Assembly: GCF_021190915.1 (NCBI RefSeq)
Contig: NZ_JAIOAP010000001.1
Location: 248,001-312,000, forward strand
DNA: 64,000 bases
Source: Cohnella silvisoli
GTDB lineage: Bacteria > Bacillota > Bacilli > Paenibacillales > Paenibacillaceae
Direction: 5' to 3'
Shown: in pieces, positions 1 through 8,321 of the stretch
Layout: each line of letters opens with the position of its first letter
Numbering within the stretch: the stretch's first letter is position 1
Notes under the pieces: generated by a model
Databases searched by the model: none
The model's input: the letters and a program-made list of their open reading frames with translations, nothing else
Told to the model about the DNA's origin: nothing
Translations under genes and position numbers: made by a program

Positions 1-2
1 CT

Positions 3-1265
3 TCGAACGACCCGCCCGATATTTTCTACGCATGGGATATCAAAACGGTGAAAAAGCTTTACAAGCAAGGAGTATTGCTGGAGGACTGGACCCCGTATTT
101 GGACAAAATTCCGACCTTGTCCGCAACGTTCACCAAACAATCTAAAGCGTATGTGAACGAGGGCGGTAAGATGATCGGACTGCCGACAATCCCGACCCCC
201 AACACCTTTTCTTATAAAGTTAGACAAGATTGGCTCGATCATTTGAAACTACAGTCCCCCACTACTCCGGATGAACTGCTTAACGTTCTTCGTAAGTTCA
301 CCCATGACGACCCTGATCAAAATCAGAAAAACGATACATGGGGAATCAGCTCGGCCGGCGCTGGAGCGAATCTTGGCGAGTTGAGCAGATTGGAGCTGAT
401 GTTCGGCCGAAGCGGTATTTTCGTGAACAATAACCAAGTCGAAAGCTCGATCGTTAACGGTACTCATAAAAAGATGCTGGACTTCGTCAAAGTTCTTGTG
501 GATGAGAAGCTTATTGACCCGGATTGGTACACGCAGGGATGGGAGCAGCGGAAACCGAAGCTTTTTGCGGGCAAGGTGGGAGTTACGTTCTACCCGGGCG
601 TTCTCGTCAATGAAGTGGAAGGCGGCAACGGAGCAACAGGTTCGACTATCGGTTGGTTCGAGAACATGCCCATGCCGAAAGCGGGGCCGGATGGCGGCAA
701 ACTCCAGCCTGGAGCGATCGCCTCGGGAATCATTTCGATTTCCAAGAAGGCGGCGGAGGATCCGGTGAAGCTGGAACGCATCTTGAAGATTATCGAAGCT
801 TCCACTTATCCGAATGACGGGTACTGGGCGCTGCGCTGGGGAGTCGGCGTCAATGGACAGAAGGTAATGGACGTAGAGGGCGGCGGAAAGTTCGTCAGTC
901 TCAAGGGCGAACTGTACCGTCAAGATAATAAAGGGGCTTACGACTGGGGAACGTGGGTTTCGACAGGATTGGACGGCGTGGTGGAAAGCACGAACGAGCA
1001 GCCGGGGGAATCGGATAAAAAGCAAATGAGGCTGGATAGCGAAACGAAGCAAATGCCGGCCAATCCGAACGATATGGCATTGCTGTCGCTTGATCCGCAG
1101 ATTGTCTCCGATCTGGATACGTTGCAGAACGAGTTCGATATTAAATATATTCTGGGCGGCACGAAGGATTATGACGGCTTCGTCGAACAGTGGCTTAAAA
1201 CCGGCGGGCAGACTCTGCTTGATCAGGCGACTGAGCAATATACGGCGGCAGGCCTTATTAATTAG
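3..1265 (+). CDS. Extracellular sugar-binding lipoprotein of an ABC importer, C-terminal part (5' end outside window)
   Basis: The reading frame is open from the first bases of the window, so this is the C-terminal ~420 residues of a longer protein. The lipobox and signal peptide lie upstream. It has the family 1 solute-binding look of LplA-type proteins: a domain-hinge segment 'KVRQDWLDHLKL' followed by 'DPDQNQKNDTWGIS', a pattern shared with the other two binding proteins in this window (21857 and 56654). In this family the protein sits on the outer membrane face and hands oligosaccharides to LplB/LplC-type permeases. The permeases are presumably upstream. The glycosidase-like gene 35 bases downstream is probably co-transcribed. 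The ligand cannot be deduced. An internal GTG at 48 is not a credible start. Confidence 0.85.
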   Translation, partial: SNDPPDIFYAWDIKTVKKLYKQGVLLEDWTPYLDKIPTLSATFTKQSKAYVNEGGKMIGLPTIPTPNTFSYKVRQDWLDHLKLQSPTTPDELLNVLRKFTHDDPDQNQKNDTWGISSAGAGANLGELSRLELMFGRSGIFVNNNQVESSIVNGTHKKMLDFVKVLVDEKLIDPDWYTQGWEQRKPKLFAGKVGVTFYPGVLVNEVEGGNGATGSTIGWFENMPMPKAGPDGGKLQPGAIASGIISISKKAAEDPVKLERILKIIEASTYPNDGYWALRWGVGVNGQKVMDVEGGGKFVSLKGELYRQDNKGAYDWGTWVSTGLDGVVESTNEQPGESDKKQMRLDSETKQMPANPNDMALLSLDPQIVSDLDTLQNEFDIKYILGGTKDYDGFVEQWLKTGGQTLLDQATEQYTAAGLIN

Positions 1266-1300
1266 TCTTTCGTGGTTCGGAGGCTAATGGAGGAGATAAC

Positions 1301-2326
1301 TTGAAGAACGGCGACAAAACGGACTTTAAGAAATGGTGCACCGATTATAAATTAGGGGTTCCGGTCATTGCGGGATCAGGTTTGAAAGGTCAGTTTGACA
1401 GCCACGGCGTTGACAGTCCCTTTGTCTTCTATCATAGAGGCCGCTACATGATGACCTACATCGGATTCGATGGCCTCGGCTATCAGACTGCAATCGCGGA
1501 AAGCGACGACTTGATTCATTGGAGAAGTCTCGGGACGATTTTACGCCGAGGAGAGGGAAGCCATTGGGACACAATCGGAGCGGCTGGAACATGGCTTCTA
1601 AAGGAATCGGATGAGATCTCCGAGCGTCCTGTATTGAAGAAAGTGAACGGGAAATATTGGATGGTATACCACGCTTACCCCGAAGAAGGGTATGAAAGCG
1701 GACCGGCCGAGATTGGATTGGCTTGGTCGGAAGATGAGGAATTGATAGAGTGGAACAGATTGGAACATCCCGTATTTTCTTGGAAGGACGGGGCAGAGTG
1801 GGAAAGAGGCGGCCTGTATAAAGCATGCCTGCTCGAACATGAAGGAACGTATTATTTGTTTTACAACGCCAAGGATACCGGAGAACGGTGGCATGAGCAG
1901 ACGGGTGTTGCCATGTCGCAGGATCTGACGCAATGGAACAGGTATGGAGACAACCCTATTCTTCCGAACATACCGGGGAGTTGGCAATCGCAATTCGTAT
2001 CGGACCCTTGCGTCATTAAAGACGGAAGCAAATGGATTATGTTTTATTTCGGCTTTGATGGCCATCATGCACAGGAGGGCATAGCGGTTTCCGAAAATTT
2101 GCTGGATTGGCATCGTGCCGATGAGCCGATCCTTCGGAACGGCGCTCTTGGAGATCTAGACGAATCCCATGCTCATAAGCCTGCGGTTGTACGCCATAAT
2201 GAAGTACTTTATCATTTCTACTGTGCAGTAAGGCCTGTTCGTTCCGAAGATGTCGCGTTGGGGAATGAATATCGAACGATCACTGTGGCTGCTTCTTCTC
2301 CGATGGATTCGGCAGCAAACCAATAG
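1301..2326 (+). CDS. Five-bladed beta-propeller glycosidase-like protein (GH43/GH32/GH130-type fold)
   Basis: 341 residues from a TTG start behind the SD 'ggaggag'. No signal peptide is visible, so it probably acts in the cytoplasm on imported sugar. Repeated strands of the type 'W..PIL', 'YYLFYNAKD' and 'KWIMFYFGFDG' with spaced aspartates (for example 'SHGVDSPFVFYH' near residue 37 and 'VSDPCVIKDG' near 228) are typical of five-bladed propeller glycosidases and phosphorylases. Residues near 55-75 ('SDDLIHWRSLG') recur as 'SQDLTQWNRYG' and 'SENLLDWHR', one per blade. It directly follows a sugar-binding lipoprotein gene, so it likely processes the transported glycan. The exact GH family and substrate cannot be set by eye. 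Confidence 0.7.
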   Translation: MKNGDKTDFKKWCTDYKLGVPVIAGSGLKGQFDSHGVDSPFVFYHRGRYMMTYIGFDGLGYQTAIAESDDLIHWRSLGTILRRGEGSHWDTIGAAGTWLLKESDEISERPVLKKVNGKYWMVYHAYPEEGYESGPAEIGLAWSEDEELIEWNRLEHPVFSWKDGAEWERGGLYKACLLEHEGTYYLFYNAKDTGERWHEQTGVAMSQDLTQWNRYGDNPILPNIPGSWQSQFVSDPCVIKDGSKWIMFYFGFDGHHAQEGIAVSENLLDWHRADEPILRNGALGDLDESHAHKPAVVRHNEVLYHFYCAVRPVRSEDVALGNEYRTITVAASSPMDSAANQ

Positions 2327-2340
2327 GTCCCAATATGAAT

Positions 2341-2390
2341 AAAGGGGAGAGCGCATGTACACCAAAGTGTACATAAGCGTCTCCCCTTTA
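2341..2390. terminator. Long hairpin after the glycosidase-like gene
   Basis: The arms 'aaaggggaga' and 'tctcccctt' with an inner 'gtgtac'-type stem form a long stem-loop between the end of the plus-strand gene (2326) and the end of the minus-strand fragment (2388). It is nearly symmetric, so it could end transcription from both sides. The T-run is weak. Confidence 0.55.
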
Positions 2391-2918
2391 CAGTATTTCG
2401 TAATAAGAGCGACAACTCTCTATTAAAGACGCTGTATCTAACGGAACTACGGAATGGTTGGATCCGATCGAAAGGGATGGCGACGAAACGTTACGTTTGG
2501 TTCTCGATCCGCCGGCCGCGCATACGGCGCTAGAACGGGTTGCCGTTACCCTCTGTTCCTGAAGATTGTCGTGATGCAGCTGTGCGGCAATGTCGTTCAA
2601 AGCTGCACGTACCAACTCTGCCTTCGTTGTACCCCATTTGTATTGAAAGAGATCTACCGTCTCGTAAGCTTCCTTTAACGTCGGTTTTTTGAAGTTATGT
2701 AGGAAGGAAGACCACGTAACAAGGTCGAAGCTTACGGTGTTCTCAGTTAGTACGCATTCGCTCCAGCCGATGTGGCCGCAGCACGTAATTCTAAGCAACC
2801 CGTATCGGCAACTGCAATCTTCCTTAACGCACGCCCCATTCGGCAAATTATGAGGATCGTCAAACTGATACAATTGAATGCTTGTTATTCGTTCTTCCCC
2901 GATCCCGATCAAGCTCAT
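2388..2918 (-). pseudogene. Decayed N-terminal fragment of an enolase-superfamily enzyme (racemase/muconate-cycloisomerase type)
   Basis: Codes for 176 residues. The first ~115 match the capping domain of the mandelate racemase/N-acylamino-acid racemase group: 'GLLRITCCGHIGWSEC' followed by 'DLVTWSSFLHNFKKPTL' and 'RAALNDIAAQ'. The segment that should read like 'lwDLxaKxxGvPlyxLLGGSRTK' is garbled except for 'GGSRTK' and the following 'SPSLSIG'. The protein stops at 'SYYEIL', where the TIM barrel with the catalytic Lys and acidic residues should begin. It is about half of the normal ~370 residues and lacks the active site, so I call it a remnant. No partner gene is adjacent. Family assignment is by motif memory. 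Confidence 0.55.
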
Positions 2919-2929
2919 TCGCTCCTTGA

Positions 2930-3279
2930 AATCATCCGTGACAGATGAAACTGAACAGAATATACCGCTGGAAGCCGCGACTTGTAAAATAGCGATACAG
3001 CCGAATAGGCTCCGAAATGACAGTTTAGCTCAATTTACGGATATTTACTACCCCAAAAGAGCCTCTTTCTCGCATTACGAAGGCTCAGGCTCGCTCTGGC
3101 TTGCGTTTTCATTTTTTGATGTTCCGTCGGTGAAAATAAGAAGTTAGAGTATTATGCCGTTTTTTCGTAAAACGGAGAAATAGAGAGTGGGAAAGAGTAT
3201 TCTAAAGGTCGCGATCGTTGTAAGCGGTACAACTTGCCAAGTTGACTCAATAAGGCGTTAAAGGTGTATTTGGCATTGC
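2930..3279. other. Gene-free stretch upstream of the kdp leader
   Basis: No credible coding sequence is seen on either strand. The ~90-codon plus-strand frame ending at 3147 has no ribosome site and no recognisable motif. A short 'ccgttttttcgtaaaacgg' hairpin near 3162-3180 has no clear role. The stretch ends at the promoter that drives the riboswitch leader. Confidence 0.5.
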
Positions 3280-3308
3280 TTTACAAAAGTTGGCGGCAAG
3301 CGTAATAT
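3280..3308 (+). promoter_or_regulatory. Sigma-A-type promoter of the kdp leader
   Basis: TTTACA at 3280-3285 and TAATAT at 3303-3308 are separated by exactly 17 bases. They lie about 35 bases ahead of the first riboswitch aptamer, the right place for the start of a long leader transcript. Confidence 0.55.
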
Positions 3309-3339
3309 TCGATTCATGAAATTGATAACTGTTCAATTC

Positions 3340-3520
3340 GTAATCGCTGAGTTTCCGTAACAGGAAAACGGGGGAACCAAACGACGGCGTATTTTCGGTG
3401 TGAGAGCCGAACATTTGCCGTCCGGGGTGAATCCCGAAGCGGCCGCACCTAGGATGCGGCGCTTCGGGTAGGGCGACTCTCACCGCCCGAATCCGACAGC
3501 TAACCTCGTAAGCGTTGATG
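3340..3520 (+). promoter_or_regulatory. c-di-AMP riboswitch 1 (ydaO/yuaA class)
   Basis: Carries the ydaO-class signatures in order: 'cgctgagt' at the 5' closing stem, 'gggggaaccaa' (3370-3380), 'ggggtgaatcccg' (3424-3436), 'gggtagggcgactctcaccg', then 'cccgaatccgacagctaacc' and 'tcgtaagcg', which closes the stem (about 3507-3515). This class binds cyclic di-AMP and, when bound, normally promotes premature termination of potassium-transport and cell-wall genes. It precedes a potassium P-type ATPase operon, as expected for the class. A second full copy follows. Confidence 0.93.
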
Positions 3521-3586
3521 TATGCAGCCGAACTGCGAAAGGGTTGCGTGCAATGGAGAGAGGATGATGAACTTTGTGACCAATCC

Positions 3587-3618
3587 GGCCGCAGGGATTA
3601 TTCCTCTGCGGCTTTGTT
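3587..3618 (+). terminator. Terminator of riboswitch 1 (expression platform)
   Basis: 'gccgcagg' pairs with 'ctgcggc' around a short loop and is followed by 'tttgtt'. It sits about 70 bases after aptamer 1 and just before aptamer 2, so the first riboswitch has its own termination switch. Confidence 0.65.
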
Positions 3619-3627
3619 ATGCTTATT

Positions 3628-3786
3628 TATCGCTGAATCCCTGAATCTGGTCGAGCAGGGAGCGGGGGAACCAAACGGATTCCGGAAGGATGGAATCCAC
3701 GGGGTGAATCCCGAAGTCGCAAGTGTGGCTTCGGGTAGGGCGACTCTCACGCCCGAATCCGTCAGCTAACCTCGTAAGCGTACCGA
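3628..3786 (+). promoter_or_regulatory. c-di-AMP riboswitch 2 (ydaO/yuaA class), tandem copy
   Basis: A second complete ydaO-class aptamer: 'cgctgaatccctgaa' (3631), 'cgggggaaccaaacg' (3663-3677), 'ggggtgaatcccgaag' (3701-3716), 'cgggtagggcgactctcac', 'gcccgaatccgtcagctaacc' and 'tcgtaagcg' (3773-3781). All conserved blocks seen in copy 1 are kept, while the peripheral stems differ in sequence. This suggests both copies are functional rather than a fresh duplication. Confidence 0.93.
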
Positions 3787-3840
3787 GAGAGGCAACGATG
3801 ATCGTGATTGACACGGTTTATTTTGTTCGGCCCGCCGTGC

Positions 3841-3884
3841 CAAGAAGCCACGAGAAGAGTTCCTCTTCCCATGGCTTCTTTTTT
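3841..3884 (+). terminator. Terminator of riboswitch 2
   Basis: 'aagaagcca' pairs perfectly with 'tggcttctt', with an inner 'aagag/ctctt' stem, and runs into T6 ('cttctttttt'). It is the expression platform of the second aptamer, directly upstream of the first operon gene. Confidence 0.85.
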
Positions 3885-3923
3885 GTTGCCTTCTTTCGGA
3901 TAGAGAACAGGAGATGAATGGGA

Positions 3924-4340
3924 ATGGCTAACCGGGATGTCGTATTGATATCGGCCCCGAATATTGCAGGCGAGCGATTCATGAAACTGCTCAAGCAGAG
4001 AGAAATCCCTTTTGCCGCTATCGTTAATAATATTTCCGAATACGAACGAATTGCTGCCCTCGGGGCAGAGCACATTATAGTTGTAAATACTTCCAAAGAA
4101 GAATCATGGTTAATTCCTGAGATCGGCGTCGGCAAAGTGTATCTTTTCGAGAAAAGCTTGAATTTATGTTGTCGGTACGTTCAGATTTGTCGGAGTTGGA
4201 CGTCAAAGCCGATCTTCGTCATTACGGGAAGCCAAAACCCCCGTAACGTCTACAAAGGACTTGGCGTCGATTACGTGATTCATAGCAGCGCGCAAGATTA
4301 TGCCTTTCTCATTACGGATGATTTGCTAAAGAAAACCTAA
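3924..4340 (+). CDS. Unrecognised protein, first gene of the kdp operon; Rossmann-like N-terminus
   Basis: 138 residues from the ATG at 3924 (spacing 10 from 'aacaggag'). An ATG at 3918 adds two residues. The N-terminus 'RDVVLISAPNIAGERFMKLL' looks like the first beta-alpha unit of a Rossmann or receiver-like fold, followed by alternating strands ('FAAIVNN', 'HIIVVNTS', 'PIFVITGS'). No glycine-rich nucleotide motif, membrane helix or signal peptide is visible. It sits right behind two c-di-AMP riboswitches and 13 bases ahead of the small membrane peptide of the kdp operon. A role in potassium uptake or its control is inferred from context only, possibly as a TrkA-like regulatory domain. I do not recognise the family. 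Confidence 0.75.
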   Translation: MANRDVVLISAPNIAGERFMKLLKQREIPFAAIVNNISEYERIAALGAEHIIVVNTSKEESWLIPEIGVGKVYLFEKSLNLCCRYVQICRSWTSKPIFVITGSQNPRNVYKGLGVDYVIHSSAQDYAFLITDDLLKKT

Positions 4341-4353
4341 AGGAGGCTGTTAC

Positions 4354-4464
4354 ATGCTTGATCTGTATATGGTTCTAATGTTGGCGGGAACATTCGCGTT
4401 GTTCTATGGCTTCTTGGCTTGGTGCAGCCGTGTAGTAGATGAGACGGGGGGAGATCGAAAATGA
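4354..4464 (+). CDS. 36-residue single-span membrane peptide preceding kdpF
   Basis: Starts at ATG 4354 behind the very strong SD 'aggagg' (4341). It reads MLDLYMVLMLAGTFALFYGF then LAWCSRVVDETGGDRK: one hydrophobic span and a short polar tail. Its stop overlaps the next start (ATGA at 4461-4464), so translation is probably coupled to kdpF. Similar tiny one-helix proteins with an 'L..C..L/V' end are found ahead of kdpF in other Gram-positive kdp operons (from memory). An accessory or stabilising subunit of KdpFABC is the likeliest role. Confidence 0.7.
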   Translation: MLDLYMVLMLAGTFALFYGFLAWCSRVVDETGGDRK

Positions 4465-4538
4465 TCATCGTATCGATATTTACGGGATTCATTTTTCTAT
4501 ATTTGATCTACGCTTTGGTGAATCCGGAAAAATTCTAG
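4461..4538 (+). CDS. kdpF: KdpF, small subunit of the potassium-transporting ATPase
   Basis: 25 residues, a single membrane helix ending in 'YLIYALVNPEKF'. The C-terminal 'ALxxPEKF' is the hallmark of KdpF. In the KdpFABC complex it packs against KdpA and stabilises the assembly. It begins inside the stop codon of the preceding peptide, and kdpA follows 35 bases later with its own ribosome site 'gaggagg'. Confidence 0.9.
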   Translation: MIIVSIFTGFIFLYLIYALVNPEKF

Positions 4539-4573
4539 GAGAGTCTCGTTGCTGAAGATGAGGAGGAAATTCA

Positions 4574-6253
4574 ATGGGTATTTTACAAATTGTCATTGTC
4601 CTGGCCGTGCTCGTGGCGCTTGTGAAGCCGGTCGGGAACTATGTATATCACGTATTCTCGAATGAGCCGAATCGGCAGGACCGTATTTTCGGACCGTTCG
4701 AAAGATTGATCTATTTCCTAATTGGATTGAAGAGCCGCGCCGGAATGACGTGGAAGAAATATGCTTTAAGCTTCCTGCTGACTAATATCGTGCTCGTGGC
4801 GGTCGGATACGTGATTCTGAGGGTACAGCAATATCTGCCTCTCAATCCGAACGGGATCGGCAATATGGAGCAGACTCTTTCCTTCAATACGATTATCAGC
4901 TTCATTACTAATACAAACTTGCAGGATTACAGCGGCGAAACGGGCTTGTCCTATTTTTCGCAGATGGTCGTCATCATGATGATGATGTTCACTTCGGCCG
5001 CTACGGGCTTCTCGGTTGCCATCGCGTTCGTGCGCGGCATTACGAGCAAAGGGGAAACGATTGGGAACTTTTTTGAGGATTTCGTTAAAGCGCACACTCG
5101 TATTTTCCTTCCCGCTTCCGTACTCGTGACTTTACTGCTCGTGGCTCTGCAAGTTCCGCAGACGCTGGATCCGACGCTGACCGTCACGACGCTTGAAGGC
5201 GCCGTGCAGAGCATCGCAATCGGCCCGGTCGCGGCGCTGGAATCTATCAAGCACATAGGGACGAACGGAGGAGGATTTTTCGGAGTCAACTCGGCGCATC
5301 CTTTCGAGAATCCGAGTCCGCTCACGAACGTGATCGAGATTTTGTCCATGTGGGCGCTTCCCGCTTCGCTTCCTTACGTATATGGCAGGTTCGCTAAAAA
5401 CCGCAAGCAAGGCTGGGTTATTTTCAGCGCGATGATGACGCTATTCCTGCTGTTTCTCTCACTTATCCATTTCTCCGAGCTGAGAGGTAATCCAGCGATT
5501 AACGCGATGGGAATCGATGCCTCGCAAGGCAGCATGGAAGGCAAAGAGGTACGCTTCGGCATACCGCAGTCGACTCTATTCACAGCAGTCACCACAGCAG
5601 CTACGACTGGTACGGTCAACAATATGCACGATACGCTTACCCCGCTTGGAGGCCTCGGGGCTTTGGGAGAGATGATGCTTAACGTCGTATTCGGAGGCAA
5701 AGGCGTAGGACTGATCAACATGCTGATGTATGCGATACTCGGCGTTTTCCTGTGCGGGCTCATGGTCGGACGGACCCCGGAATTTCTGGGCCGGAAAATC
5801 GAGCCACGGGAGATGAAGCTCATTGCCGTTGCTATCCTAGCGCATCCGTTTCTCATTTTGGTGCCAACGGCCATCGCGTTCATGACGGATCTTGGGCGGG
5901 GTGCCATCACTAATCCGGGAGCGCACGGGATATCGCAAGTGCTGTACCAATACGTTTCATCCGCCGCCAATAATGGTTCCGGGTTCGAGGGACTAGCGGA
6001 CAACACGCCTTTCTGGAATATCTCGACGGGGCTGGTCATGCTGTTCGGGCGATATATTTTCATGATTGCGATGCTAGCCGTCGCAGGCTCTCTCGTTCGC
6101 AAACAATGGGTACCGGAGACGGTCGGAACGTTCCGGACGGACAATAAATTGTTTTACGGTATATTGATCGGGACTGTATTGATTATCGGGGCATTGACGT
6201 TCTTGCCGGCCATCGTGCTGGGACCGATCGCAGAGCATTTGAAGTTAGGCTAA
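4574..6253 (+). CDS. kdpA: KdpA, potassium channel-like subunit of the Kdp ATPase
   Basis: 559 residues, the normal length. Ten or so hydrophobic spans start at 'ILQIVIVLAVLVALVKPVG'. The four-fold pore-loop repeats of the K-transporter superfamily are visible: 'NTNLQDYSGE' (near 114), 'GTNGGGFFGVNSAHPFENP' (near 232-250), 'TTGTVNNMHDTLTPLGG' (near 345) and 'SAANNGSGF' (near 466). KdpA carries the selectivity filter and passes potassium to KdpB. SD 'gaggagg' lies 8 bases before the ATG. Part of an operon controlled by the upstream tandem riboswitch. Confidence 0.97.
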   Translation: MGILQIVIVLAVLVALVKPVGNYVYHVFSNEPNRQDRIFGPFERLIYFLIGLKSRAGMTWKKYALSFLLTNIVLVAVGYVILRVQQYLPLNPNGIGNMEQTLSFNTIISFITNTNLQDYSGETGLSYFSQMVVIMMMMFTSAATGFSVAIAFVRGITSKGETIGNFFEDFVKAHTRIFLPASVLVTLLLVALQVPQTLDPTLTVTTLEGAVQSIAIGPVAALESIKHIGTNGGGFFGVNSAHPFENPSPLTNVIEILSMWALPASLPYVYGRFAKNRKQGWVIFSAMMTLFLLFLSLIHFSELRGNPAINAMGIDASQGSMEGKEVRFGIPQSTLFTAVTTAATTGTVNNMHDTLTPLGGLGALGEMMLNVVFGGKGVGLINMLMYAILGVFLCGLMVGRTPEFLGRKIEPREMKLIAVAILAHPFLILVPTAIAFMTDLGRGAITNPGAHGISQVLYQYVSSAANNGSGFEGLADNTPFWNISTGLVMLFGRYIFMIAMLAVAGSLVRKQWVPETVGTFRTDNKLFYGILIGTVLIIGALTFLPAIVLGPIAEHLKLG

Positions 6254-6272
6254 AGGATGAGGTGAACCTATC

Positions 6273-8303
6273 ATGAGTGCAAACCGCAAAACGATGTTAT
6301 CCTCCGCGATCATAAGTCGCGCGGTCAAGGACAGCTTCATTAAATTGAATCCCGTGAGCATGATGAAAAACCCGGTCATGTTCGTCGTCGAAGTCGGTAC
6401 GGTCGTCGTTCTGATGATGACGCTGTTTCCCGGCTACTTTCAAACGCAAGATCAAATCGGATTTAACCTGACCGTATTCTTCATTCTCCTCTTTACCGTC
6501 CTGTTCGCGAATTTCGCGGAAGCGTTGGCGGAAGGAAGAGGCAAGGCGCAGGCGGATTCGCTCAAAAATTCTAAAAAAGAGATCAATGCGAACAAGGTGG
6601 TCGGGGGCGTCATTAAGATCGTTCCCTCTACGGAGTTGCGGAAAGGCGATATCGTGTCTGTTTCCCAAGGGGAAATGATTCCTGGAGACGGTGAAGTCAT
6701 CGAAGGCCTAGCTTCCGTCGATGAATCGGCGATTACCGGCGAATCGGCACCCGTCATTAAGGAAGCCGGCGGGGATTTCAGCTCCGTAACCGGCGGGACC
6801 CGCGTCGTCAGCGATAAGATTACGGTACGGATTACCAGCGATCCCGGTGAGTCGTTTATCGATCGGATGATTTCGCTAGTCGAAGGCGCCAAACGGCAGA
6901 AGACGCCGAACGAATTAGCGCTCAATACGCTGCTTACCAGCTTGACGATCATTTTTCTCATTGTCGTCGTTACGCTGGGTCCGATCGCGGGGTATCTGAA
7001 TATCGAGCTTCAAATCCCCGTGTTGATCGCTTTGCTCGTCTGCCTCATTCCGACGACGATCGGCGGGCTCCTGTCCGCCATCGGCATCGCCGGGATGGAC
7101 CGCGTTACCCAGTTCAACGTACTCGCCATGTCCGGTAAAGCCGTCGAAGCGGCCGGAGATATCAATACGATGATTCTGGATAAAACGGGCACGATCACTT
7201 ACGGAAACCGGATGGCCAGCGAATTCGTTCCCGTCGGCGGCGAGGCTTTGCAAACGGTAGGGGAGTGGGCGGCTATTAGCTCGGTGCGAGACGAGACGCC
7301 TGAAGGCCGATCTGTACTCGAGCTGATGAAGAAGCAGTCTCTGGCCTATGATGGATCGGTGGCAACGGGTGCGGAGTTCATCGAATTCAAGGCCGAGACA
7401 AGGATGAGCGGCGTTGACTTGCAGGATGGGCGCAAAGTGCGCAAAGGCGCGGTCGATGCCGTGAAAAAATGGGTAACGGCGCAAGGCGGAAACATTCCGG
7501 CCGATTTGGACGCGAGCAGCGACTCGATCGCCCGTGAAGGCGGAACGCCGCTGGCCGTTGCCATGGATAACCGGATATACGGCCTGATTTATTTGAAAGA
7601 CACCGTAAAACCCGGCATGCGCGATCGGTTCGATCAACTGCGTCAGATGGGCATTAAGACGATAATGTGTACCGGGGATAATCCTTTGACGGCGGCGACG
7701 ATCGCCCGCGAAGCCGGGGTTGACGATTTTGTCGCGGAGAGCAAGCCGGAAGATAAAATCGCGCTCATTCGCCGCGAGCAGGCTGAAGGTAAGCTCGTCG
7801 CTATGACTGGCGACGGCACGAACGACGCTCCCGCTCTGGCGCAAGCCGATGTAGGGTTAGCCATGAACAGCGGGACGATCGCCGCCAAGGAAGCCGCTAA
7901 TATGGTTGACCTGGACTCCGACCCCTCCAAGATTATTGAGGTCGTGTCGATCGGTAAGCAATTGTTAATGACGCGCGGCGCTCTTACGACATTTAGCATC
8001 GCGAACGATATCGCGAAATATTTCGCGATCATCCCGGCTATGTTCATTCTGGCTATCCCTGAGATGAGCGCACTTAACGTCATGGGGCTTGGCTCTCCGT
8101 TGTCGGCAATATTATCGGCGTTAATCTTTAACGCCATTATTATTCCATTGCTCATTCCGCTAGCGATGAAAGGCGTAGCCTACAAGCCGATGAGCGCGTC
8201 GAAACTTCTTGGCCGCAACATCGTCATCTACGGCCTCGGCGGCGTCATCGTACCTTTTATCGGAATAAAGTTAATTGATTTAGTCGTACACCTTTGGGTA
8301 TAG
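6273..8303 (+). CDS. kdpB: KdpB, P-type ATPase catalytic subunit for potassium import
   Basis: 676 residues, full length. All P-type ATPase motifs are present: TGES at 155-158 (actuator domain), DKTGT with the phosphorylated aspartate at 303, 'KGAVDA' in the nucleotide domain, and '[21 protein letters not shown]' in the P domain (split here only for description). The serine of TGES is the residue whose phosphorylation shuts off KdpFABC at high potassium in E. coli. It is retained, so that control could exist here too. Starts 19 bases after kdpA with SD 'ggatgaggtg'. Confidence 0.97.
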   Translation: MSANRKTMLSSAIISRAVKDSFIKLNPVSMMKNPVMFVVEVGTVVVLMMTLFPGYFQTQDQIGFNLTVFFILLFTVLFANFAEALAEGRGKAQADSLKNSKKEINANKVVGGVIKIVPSTELRKGDIVSVSQGEMIPGDGEVIEGLASVDESAITGESAPVIKEAGGDFSSVTGGTRVVSDKITVRITSDPGESFIDRMISLVEGAKRQKTPNELALNTLLTSLTIIFLIVVVTLGPIAGYLNIELQIPVLIALLVCLIPTTIGGLLSAIGIAGMDRVTQFNVLAMSGKAVEAAGDINTMILDKTGTITYGNRMASEFVPVGGEALQTVGEWAAISSVRDETPEGRSVLELMKKQSLAYDGSVATGAEFIEFKAETRMSGVDLQDGRKVRKGAVDAVKKWVTAQGGNIPADLDASSDSIAREGGTPLAVAMDNRIYGLIYLKDTVKPGMRDRFDQLRQMGIKTIMCTGDNPLTAATIAREAGVDDFVAESKPEDKIALIRREQAEGKLVAMTGDGTNDAPALAQADVGLAMNSGTIAAKEAANMVDLDSDPSKIIEVVSIGKQLLMTRGALTTFSIANDIAKYFAIIPAMFILAIPEMSALNVMGLGSPLSAILSALIFNAIIIPLLIPLAMKGVAYKPMSASKLLGRNIVIYGLGGVIVPFIGIKLIDLVVHLWV

Positions 8304-8321
8304 GAAGGAAGAGGTTAAACC

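Noticed and set aside
249..1238. Long minus-strand frame opposite the binding-protein gene
   Set aside because: Exact antisense of a clear solute-binding protein, Arg/His-rich shadow composition, no ribosome site.
5374..6144. Minus-strand 256-codon frame within kdpA
   Set aside because: Shadow of kdpA; no motif or start signal.
6915..7844. Minus-strand 309-codon frame within kdpB
   Set aside because: Antisense of a fully conserved P-type ATPase region, with shadow composition.
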